From assembly GCA_029560815.1 (NCBI GenBank), contig JAKQKF010000483.1, positions 1-5,010 on the forward strand: a stretch of 5,010 nucleotides of DNA, read 5' to 3'. Position 1 is the stretch's first letter. The number at the start of each line of letters is the position of its first letter. Shown here piece after piece: positions 1-5,010 of the stretch. The notes beneath the pieces are model-generated. The model worked only from the letters and a program-made list of their open reading frames with translations, was not told the DNA's origin and made no database searches. The DNA comes from a bacterium (lineage in GTDB: Bacteria; KSB1; UBA2214). The position numbers and the translations under genes are program-made.

Positions 1-615
1 CTGATCGCCCGCGGCAAGCTGCCGCCTTTCATCGCCACGCTCGGCATGATGAGCGTCGCCCGCGGCGCCGCCCTCATTTTCAGCGATGGCCGGCCGGTCT
101 CGGGTTTTACGCCGGGCTTCCGGGCGATCGCCAACGGAGAGTTCCTCGCCATTCCCGTACCGGTCTGGATCATGGCGGCGGTTTATCTCCTCGCCCATCT
201 GGTGCTCAACCGGACCACCCTGGGGCGCTACACCTACGCCATCGGCGGCAACGAAGAGGCGACCCTGCTTTCGGGCGTCAATGTCAGGCGCTATAAAACG
301 CTGGTTTACAGCCTCGCCGGTCTGCTCAGCGGGCTGGCGGCCGTTCTGCTGACGGCCCGCCTGAATTCGGCGCAGCCCATCGCCGGCATCAACTATGAGC
401 TGGACGCCATTGCCGCCACGGTGATCGGCGGCACCAGCCTGCTCGGAGGGGAGGGACACATCCTTGGCACCCTCATCGGGGCCTTTATCATGGGGGTTTT
501 GCGCAACGGACTCAATCTGCTCGGCGTCTCCTCGTTCGTCCAGCAGACCGTGATCGGCGCGGTGATCATCATCGCCGTACTCCTCGATATGGCGATGAAA
601 AAACGGCGATCCTGA
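1..615 (+). CDS. ABC sugar transporter permease, RbsC family (5'-truncated)
   Basis: This is an inner-membrane permease subunit of a ribose-type (CUT2) ABC importer, forming the path by which a periplasmic sugar enters the cell. The reading frame is already open at base 1 and gives LIARGKLPPFIATLG before the first internal Met, which matches the middle of RbsC-type proteins. About 205 residues are present, and family members are usually a little over 300, so roughly the first third lies upstream. Hydrophobic segments fall near fragment residues 51-69, 100-119, 152-167 and 184-198. The strongest family signature is AATVIGGTSLLGGEG (138-152), followed by GTLIGAFIMGVLRNGLNLLGVSSF split across the next segment. 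The C-terminus is basic (KKRRS), as expected for a cytoplasmic tail. The stop is 14 bases before the binding-protein start, so the two are surely cotranscribed. The substrate cannot be read from this subunit. Confidence 0.95.
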   Translation: MIARGKLPPFIATLGMMSVARGAALIFSDGRPVSGFTPGFRAIANGEFLAIPVPVWIMAAVYLLAHLVLNRTTLGRYTYAIGGNEEATLLSGVNVRRYKTLVYSLAGLLSGLAAVLLTARLNSAQPIAGINYELDAIAATVIGGTSLLGGEGHILGTLIGAFIMGVLRNGLNLLGVSSFVQQTVIGAVIIIAVLLDMAMKKRRS

Positions 616-629
616 GAGAAGGAGAAGAT

Positions 630-1550
630 ATGAAAAAGGTACCGGTTCTGATTGTCATCCTCGGGCTTTTCATCAGCTGCGGGCAGCGCAGGCAGGAGCA
701 GGCAGCGCCTGCAATAGCCCTGGTGATGAAGACGCTCAATAATCCATTTTTTATGGATATGCAGCAGGGGGCTGAAGAGGCGGCTAAAACTCTCCAGCTG
801 CCGCTGATCGTCCAGGCCGCCGAACGCGAGCTGGATGTAGAGAAGCAGATGCAGATCATCGAAAATCTCATCCAACGCAAGGTGGCGGCGATCTGCCTCA
901 CTCCGGCCGGTTCACGTGAGGTGATTCCGGCCATCCTCAAGGCTAACCAGGCGGGCATCCCGGTGCTGATCCTGGATACGCGCGTCGATTCCGCTGCCCT
1001 GGCTGAGGCCGGCGGCGAGGTGGCCACCTTTATCGGCTCCGACAATTTCGATGGCGGCCGCATCGCCGGCGAGCGGATTATCGAAAAACTGGGCGGTGAG
1101 GGCCGGGTGGCCATCCTCGAGGGCATCCCCGGCCATGAGACCGGCGACTCGCGCCTGCGCGGATTTCATCACGCGGCCGGCCAGGCGAAGGGCATCCGCA
1201 TCGTCGCCTCCCAGACCGCCAATTGGGAGCGCGACCAGGGCTATAATGTCTTCCAGAATATTCTCCAGTCTCATCCCGATGTTCAGGCGGTATTCGGCTG
1301 CAACGACATGATGGCTCTGGGGGCGGTCGAGGCAATCGCCGCGGCCGGACGCACCGCGGATATCCTCGTCGTCGGTTTCGATGCCATCACCGATGCCCGC
1401 GAGGCCATCGCCGCCGGCCGGATGGAGGCCTCGATCGCCCAGAATCCGCGCGAAATGGGCCGCCTGGCGGTTGAGAATGCCGCCCGCCTCATACGGGGTG
1501 AGAAAATTCCCGTCTACATTCCGGTCCGGATTGAGTTGGTGCAGAAGTAG
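630..1550 (+). CDS. Sugar ABC transporter substrate-binding lipoprotein, RbsB-like (Peripla_BP_4)
   Basis: This is the extracytoplasmic receptor that delivers a sugar to the adjacent RbsC-like permease. It has 306 residues, the normal size. The N-terminus is a short lipoprotein signal: MKK, a hydrophobic stretch, then LFISC with Cys17 as the likely lipidated residue. Phe at -3 is allowed but not the commonest lipobox. The mature part follows RbsB closely: NNPFF (37-41), LDTR (115-118), SDN (137-139), SRLRGF (174-179), ANWERDQG (197-204), CNDMMALGA (224-232), GFDA (249-252) and IAQNP (269-273). Compared from memory with the E. coli RbsB ribose contacts, F40, F41, D116, R175, N225, D251 and Q271 are kept, while the contact Arg after the Asp is Thr117 and the contact Phe is Trp199. 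A ligand other than ribose is therefore likely. The start is fixed by AAGGAG at 619-624, five bases before the ATG. Confidence 0.95.
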   Translation: MKKVPVLIVILGLFISCGQRRQEQAAPAIALVMKTLNNPFFMDMQQGAEEAAKTLQLPLIVQAAERELDVEKQMQIIENLIQRKVAAICLTPAGSREVIPAILKANQAGIPVLILDTRVDSAALAEAGGEVATFIGSDNFDGGRIAGERIIEKLGGEGRVAILEGIPGHETGDSRLRGFHHAAGQAKGIRIVASQTANWERDQGYNVFQNILQSHPDVQAVFGCNDMMALGAVEAIAAAGRTADILVVGFDAITDAREAIAAGRMEASIAQNPREMGRLAVENAARLIRGEKIPVYIPVRIELVQK

Positions 1551-1573
1551 TCTGATTCATAAAAACAGCATCC

Positions 1574-1600
1574 CGCAGAGGCGCAGAGATGCAGAGAAAA
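1574..1600 (+). repeat. Tandem YGCAGAGR 8-mer repeat with A-run (dispersed intergenic repeat type)
   Basis: Three consecutive 8-mers, CGCAGAGG (1574-1581), CGCAGAGA (1582-1589) and TGCAGAGA (1590-1597), run straight into a poly-A stretch. Read in one frame this encodes QRRRDAEKK, a string I recall from spurious small ORFs in many unrelated environmental bacterial genomes, where the DNA motif is a dispersed intergenic element. The repeat begins 24 bases after the binding-protein stop and lies between genes. Its function is unknown. The identification with a dispersed family rests on memory and not on a search. Confidence 0.6.
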
Positions 1601-1657
1601 AAGTGGTTTAACCTTTGCCATGCCATCAGTCCCCCCGCATGGATGGTGTATTACCCG

Positions 1658-1680
1658 CACAGCTGCTTGATGCTGCTGTG
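1658..1680. other. Imperfect hairpin upstream of the dehydrogenase gene
   Basis: CACAGC (1658-1663) pairs with GCTGTG (1675-1680). Inside, a T-T mismatch is followed by GC/GC pairs and a five-base TTGAT loop. It lies 36 bases before the dehydrogenase start. No T-run follows on the + strand, so it is not a typical intrinsic terminator. It could be a weak mRNA stem separating the transporter and dehydrogenase messages, or an operator-like palindrome. It could also be chance, since an interrupted stem of this size is not rare. Confidence 0.3.
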
Positions 1681-1715
1681 AGAAACAGAAGATTAATTAT
1701 GGAAGCGAGAATGAG

Positions 1716-2759
1716 ATGGAAACGATGAAAGCACTGGTCTTCAAGAAGGTGGGCCGGATTGAACTGGAAGAGCTGCCGGTGCCGGCCGTGCGCGAGCCCA
1801 ATGATGTGGTCCTCAAGGTGGCCTTTTGCGGAATTTGCGGCTCCGATGTCAAGATCATGGAGGGCAAGCACGCCTACAGGGAGGGTGTCGTCCTCGGCCA
1901 TGAATTCTGCGGCACCGTTGTCGAGGTAGGCCCATCAGTCACCGCGGTCAAGCCCGGTGACCGCATCGCGGTCGACAACAATCCCCGCTGCGGGGTGTGC
2001 GATTTCTGCCGCATGGGGCTGAGCAGCCAGTGCGAGATTATCAAGGAGAAAACCCTGGGCATTTTCCAGCACGGCGGTTATGCCGAGTACTGCCGCGCCC
2101 CGGAAAGCGTCTGTTTCAAACTCCCCGATGAAATCGACGACACCACGGCCACCCAGGTTGAGACCCTCGGCACGGTCCTTAACGGCATGAACACGGTGCA
2201 GATGCAGCCCTGGGATGCGGTGCTCATTCTCGGCTTCGGCCCGATCGGCTATCTCTTCACCGGGATGGCGAAGAACATCGCCGCCCAGGTGGCCGTCAGC
2301 GAAATCGATCCCTTCCGCCGCGGTGTCGCCAGCAAGCTCGGCGTGCCGGTCTATGACCCCGCGGAAACCGATCTGACCGAGATGGCCAAAGCACGCACCC
2401 GCGGCAACGGATTCGACATTGTCATTGATGCCGTCGGCACCCAGCTTGAAAATGCACTCAAATATGTGGCGCCCGGGGGCAAGGTTCTCGCTTTCGGCAT
2501 GGACTCGAGCGTCAAGGCGACCATCACCCCTTACGAGATCACCCGCCGGGCGGTCAAGATCCTCGGCACCTACATCGGCCAGAATACCATGCTGCCGGCG
2601 ATCAAGATCCTGCAGGAGAAAAAGATCGATATGGCCCCCTTCTTCACCGGGACCATCCCCCTGGAGCAGGGCGCAAGCGCCTTTGAGAAACTGGGGCTGG
2701 ATCTTGCGACCCTGAACCATGTGCCCAAGCAGGCGATGAAGATCACCCTGAAACCCTGA
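1716..2759 (+). CDS. Zinc-dependent medium-chain alcohol/polyol dehydrogenase
   Basis: This is a cytoplasmic NAD(P)-dependent oxidoreductase of the zinc MDR superfamily (sorbitol, threonine and similar dehydrogenases), which reversibly oxidises a secondary hydroxyl to a ketone. It has 347 residues, the usual length. The GroES-like domain carries the catalytic zinc ligands C41 (in CGICGSD), H62 and E63 (in GHE), with E149 in the position of the usual nearby acidic ligand. The structural zinc Cys set is complete: C92, C95, C98, C106. The Rossmann fold starts with GFGPIG (173-178), and the acidic E196 near the end of the next strand (VAVSEIDPFRR) favours NAD over NADP. A second Met lies at residue 4 (base 1725). 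The first ATG is preferred because GGAAG at 1701-1705 is 10 bases upstream, but the shorter start is possible. Its place between a sugar importer and a sugar kinase suggests a sugar or polyol substrate, which cannot be named from sequence alone. Confidence 0.93.
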   Translation: METMKALVFKKVGRIELEELPVPAVREPNDVVLKVAFCGICGSDVKIMEGKHAYREGVVLGHEFCGTVVEVGPSVTAVKPGDRIAVDNNPRCGVCDFCRMGLSSQCEIIKEKTLGIFQHGGYAEYCRAPESVCFKLPDEIDDTTATQVETLGTVLNGMNTVQMQPWDAVLILGFGPIGYLFTGMAKNIAAQVAVSEIDPFRRGVASKLGVPVYDPAETDLTEMAKARTRGNGFDIVIDAVGTQLENALKYVAPGGKVLAFGMDSSVKATITPYEITRRAVKILGTYIGQNTMLPAIKILQEKKIDMAPFFTGTIPLEQGASAFEKLGLDLATLNHVPKQAMKITLKP

Positions 2760-2772
2760 CCCGCTTAAGAGC

Positions 2773-2798
2773 GCCTGGCAGCCTGCAGGATGCCAGGC
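2773..2798 (+). terminator. Perfect 8-bp inverted repeat after the dehydrogenase gene (possible attenuator or weak terminator)
   Basis: GCCTGGCA (2773-2780) and TGCCAGGC (2791-2798) form a perfect GC-rich stem around a 10-base loop, and the loop can add two more C-G pairs around TGCA. It starts 13 bases after the dehydrogenase stop and ends 53 bases before the transporter start. No run of T follows, so it does not meet the definition of an intrinsic terminator. It more likely stabilises the upstream mRNA or causes partial polarity within an operon. Confidence 0.4.
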
Positions 2799-2851
2799 CT
2801 TGCCGCGGGTGGCTCATCTTCCTGTGCAACTGCAAATCGAGGATAGACCGC

Positions 2852-4204
2852 ATGTGGAATCTCTTTCGCTTCTTCGCCACCGGACCGGATGCGCCGCGCC
2901 TGACGGACCAGGATGAGATCGACCGGCGTTACCGGCGCCAGCGTCTCTCCGTCATGCTCGCCATCACCCTGACCTACGGCATCGCCTACACCTGCCGGCT
3001 GGGGCTGTCGGTGGTGAAAAAACCCCTCATCGACGGCGGCATCTTTTCCGCCGAGCAGCTGGGCCTGATCGGCTCGGGTATTTTTTACGGCTACGCCTTC
3101 GGCAAGCTGGTCAACGGTTTTCTCGCCGACCACGCCAACATCAAAAAGTTTCTTGCCACCGGCATCCTCATGTCCGCCCTGATCAACATCGCCATGGGCT
3201 GGTCGACTCTGCTCTGGGTCTGGGTCGCCTTGTGGGCCCTTAACGGCTGGTTCCAGGGCTTCGGGGCGCCGGCGGGCATTGTCTCGCTCTCGCAGTGGTT
3301 CAGCAACCGCGAACGCGGCCGCTTTTATGGCCTCTGGAGCACCGCGCACTCAATCGGCGAGGGTTTGACCTTCGTCGGTTCGGCGGCGCTGGTCGCCTTT
3401 TTCGGCTGGCAGGCCGGGTTCATCGGCCCGGGATTGCTCTGCGTGCTGGTCGCCGTGGCCGCGTACATTTTCGTCCAGGATCGTCCCCAGACCCTGGGCC
3501 TGCCTGCGGTGGCGGAGTGGAGAAATGATTTTGCCACCGGGCCGAAGGCGGATGCGGCGGCGGCAAAGAGCACCTGGCGGTCGCAGATTTCGATCCTCAA
3601 GATGCCCTCGATCTGGATCCTCGCCCTCGCCAGCGCCACCATGTACATGACCCGCTACGGCATGAACAGCTGGGGTATGCTTTTCCTGCAGGAGGCGCGG
3701 GGCTTTTCCGACATCCAGGCCGGAGGGCTGCTGGCGATGAATCCGGTCGCCGGCATCGCGGGCTGCGCCGCCTATGGCTTCATCTCCGACAAGCTCTTCG
3801 GGGCCAGACGCCCGCCCGTAAATCTGATCTGCGCGGTGATGGAGATCGCCTCACTGGCGGTGATCTTTTTTATGCCCGGCAACAATCCCGTCTTGCTGAC
3901 CATCGCTTTCCTCGCCTACGGCTTTTCCATCAATGGCCTGGTCACCTCGCTGGGCGGCCTCTTCGCCGTCGACATCTCTCCGAAAAAAGCCGCGGGCGCG
4001 GCTATGGGCTTTATCGGCGTATTCAGCTATCTCGGCGCCGCCATCCAGGAACGGGTCAGCGGCACTCTGATCGGGGCGGGCACCACCATGGTCGACGGTG
4101 TGCGCCACTATGATTTCTCCTCCGCCATCTGGTTCTGGCTGGGCAGCTCGGCCGTTTCGCTCATCCTGGCGGCCCTGCTCTGGCGCGTAAAAATGAGAGA
4201 CTGA
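2852..4204 (+). CDS. UhpC/GlpT-like organophosphate transporter or sensor (MFS, OPA family)
   Basis: This is an integral inner-membrane protein of the organophosphate:phosphate antiporter family, whose members exchange sugar phosphates or glycerol-3-phosphate for phosphate; E. coli UhpC instead works as the glucose-6-phosphate sensor. At 450 residues it is full length, with hydrophobic segments consistent with twelve helices and a hydrophilic central loop near 210-245. Family marks are APRLTDQDEIDRRYRRQR (14-31), YTCR (46-49), the MFS loop GKLVNGFLADHANIKK (84-99), RPQTLGLPAVAEW (211-223) and SDKLFGARRPPVNL (312-325). The first and fourth closely resemble UhpC. The GlpT substrate residues appear conserved: R49 (GlpT R45), H166 (H165) and R268 (R269). 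GAGGAT at 2839-2844 lies seven bases before the ATG. No UhpA/UhpB-type regulator is visible, so transport is at least as likely as sensing. The ligand is unknown. Confidence 0.92.
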   Translation: MWNLFRFFATGPDAPRLTDQDEIDRRYRRQRLSVMLAITLTYGIAYTCRLGLSVVKKPLIDGGIFSAEQLGLIGSGIFYGYAFGKLVNGFLADHANIKKFLATGILMSALINIAMGWSTLLWVWVALWALNGWFQGFGAPAGIVSLSQWFSNRERGRFYGLWSTAHSIGEGLTFVGSAALVAFFGWQAGFIGPGLLCVLVAVAAYIFVQDRPQTLGLPAVAEWRNDFATGPKADAAAAKSTWRSQISILKMPSIWILALASATMYMTRYGMNSWGMLFLQEARGFSDIQAGGLLAMNPVAGIAGCAAYGFISDKLFGARRPPVNLICAVMEIASLAVIFFMPGNNPVLLTIAFLAYGFSINGLVTSLGGLFAVDISPKKAAGAAMGFIGVFSYLGAAIQERVSGTLIGAGTTMVDGVRHYDFSSAIWFWLGSSAVSLILAALLWRVKMRD

Positions 4205-4227
4205 CCAATACATCAGGGAAAAAACGC

Positions 4228-5010
4228 ATGAACAAAATCAACAACTACGATATTGTCCTGCTCGGTAATTATACCAAGGATACGATCGTCTCCAAAACCG
4301 GCACCCGCCAGGTGGATGGCGGGGGATTCAATTACGGCGCCCACGTCGCCCGGATGATGGGTCTCAGAACCGCAGCGGTGACCCGCCTGGCCCGCAGCGA
4401 TGACCATGTCGTCGATGCCCTCACCGCCATCGGCGTCGATGCTTTTCCGGCCTGGACCCCTTATTCCACCGATATGCGGCTCTATTATCCGACCGACAAC
4501 GTTGATAACCGCATCCTCTCGGTCACCCATACCGCCGGCTCATTCACGCCCGACCAGTTCACTGATCTGGAGGCGAAGGCTTTTCTGATCAACGCCTCGG
4601 CCCGCGGCGAGGTCGACCTGGACGTGATCAGCTTTTTGCGCAAAAAGCATGCCTTGCTCTCGGCCGATGCGCAGGGCTTCGTGCGCATCATCAATCAGGA
4701 AGGAGTGCTGGAATTCGACTCCTGGGCGGAGAAGAGCGAGGTGCTGCCCTATTTCGACATCCTCAAGACCGATGCCGTCGAGGCCAGGACCATGACCGGC
4801 GAGGAGGACATACGTGTGGCCGCCCGGATGATCGCCGGCCTCGGCCCCAAGGAGGTGGTTCTCTCTCACCGCGACGGGCTGCTGGTGCTGGCCGAGGGCA
4901 AGTATTATGAGGCGCCCTTTCTGCCGGAGCCGCTGGTCGGCCGCAGCGGCCGGGGCGACACCTGCATCGCCGCCTATGTCTGTAAACGGCTGACCGCCGG
5001 ACCGGCAGAA
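4228..5010 (+). CDS. PfkB-family carbohydrate kinase (3'-truncated)
   Basis: This is a cytoplasmic ATP-dependent kinase of the ribokinase/PfkB fold. The frame is open from ATG 4228 to the window edge, giving 261 residues; family members are about 300, so only the C-terminal end is missing. The N-terminal family signature is GGGFNYGAHVARMMG (31-45), where the usual GGKGANQA-type run is altered but the GG, Asn35 and small-residue pattern remain. KTDAVEARTMTG (180-191) corresponds to the usual K-x-N-x-x-E segment, with Asp182 for Asn and E185 kept. The ATP/anion-hole motif is GRGDTC (241-246), with D244 as the catalytic base; Arg242 replaces the more common Ala of GAGD. AGGGA at 4215-4219 lies eight bases before the start, and the gap from the transporter stop is only 23 bases, so cotranscription is likely. 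Sugar, inositol and nucleoside kinases all belong to this fold, and the substrate is not determined. Confidence 0.9.
   Translation, partial: MNKINNYDIVLLGNYTKDTIVSKTGTRQVDGGGFNYGAHVARMMGLRTAAVTRLARSDDHVVDALTAIGVDAFPAWTPYSTDMRLYYPTDNVDNRILSVTHTAGSFTPDQFTDLEAKAFLINASARGEVDLDVISFLRKKHALLSADAQGFVRIINQEGVLEFDSWAEKSEVLPYFDILKTDAVEARTMTGEEDIRVAARMIAGLGPKEVVLSHRDGLLVLAEGKYYEAPFLPEPLVGRSGRGDTCIAAYVCKRLTAGPAE

Noticed and set aside
569..1126. 185-codon antisense ORF across the permease-binding protein junction
   Set aside because: Ser/Arg/Pro-rich composition typical of a GC-rich shadow frame; the sense-strand genes explain the region fully.
1381..1611. 76-codon ORF ending in QRRRDAEKKVV
   Set aside because: Most of it is a frame shadow of the binding-protein gene, and its C-terminal end is just the translated intergenic 8-mer repeat.
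1668..1697. Possible promoter: TTGATG with ATTAAT 18 bases downstream
   Set aside because: The -10 box matches only four of six consensus bases and the -35 box lies within the hairpin loop; too weak to list.
1639..1728. Small ORF of 29 codons overlapping the dehydrogenase start
   Set aside because: It has no Shine-Dalgarno sequence, its composition is unremarkable, and it overlaps the well-supported start at 1716. Most likely chance.
1935..2720. 261-codon antisense ORF opposite the dehydrogenase
   Set aside because: It mirrors a well-supported zinc dehydrogenase in a GC-rich sequence, where long antisense frames are expected, and its protein shows no recognisable family motifs.
2765..3349. 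194-codon antisense ORF opposite the transporter gene
   Set aside because: It overlaps the N-terminal half of the UhpC-like gene, has low-complexity charged composition and no family motif; a shadow frame.

Overview
The window is a GC-rich bacterial carbohydrate-utilisation locus. All five genes lie on the + strand and are closely packed, and both outer genes run off the window edges. The organism cannot be placed from these genes alone. Purine-rich Shine-Dalgarno sequences sit before the starts. The binding protein looks like a lipoprotein. A short CGCAGAGA-type tandem repeat in one intergenic gap resembles a motif I associate with many environmental, mostly Gram-negative, genomes. The phylum is left open.

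Layout: 1-615 is the 3' part of an RbsC-family ABC sugar permease. 630-1550 is its substrate-binding lipoprotein, RbsB-like. The ATPase gene would be expected upstream, outside the window. A 165-bp gap (1551-1715) holds the tandem 8-mer repeat and an imperfect hairpin. 1716-2759 is a zinc-dependent medium-chain alcohol/polyol dehydrogenase with intact catalytic and structural zinc ligands. A 92-bp gap (2760-2851) holds a perfect 8-bp inverted repeat. 2852-4204 is a UhpC/GlpT-like organophosphate transporter of the MFS. From 4228 to the window end is a 3'-truncated PfkB-family sugar kinase. No stretch longer than 300 bases lacks a gene.

How the genes may work together (inference): the ABC system takes up a monosaccharide or cyclic polyol, the dehydrogenase oxidises a hydroxyl, and the PfkB kinase phosphorylates the sugar or the oxidised product. 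The UhpC-like protein either moves a phosphorylated sugar or senses it. The binding protein keeps most ribose-contact positions of RbsB but changes two, so the substrate is probably related to ribose but not ribose itself. An inositol-like or other polyol pathway is one possibility, but nothing in the window proves it. I see no phage, CRISPR, insertion sequence or RNA gene.
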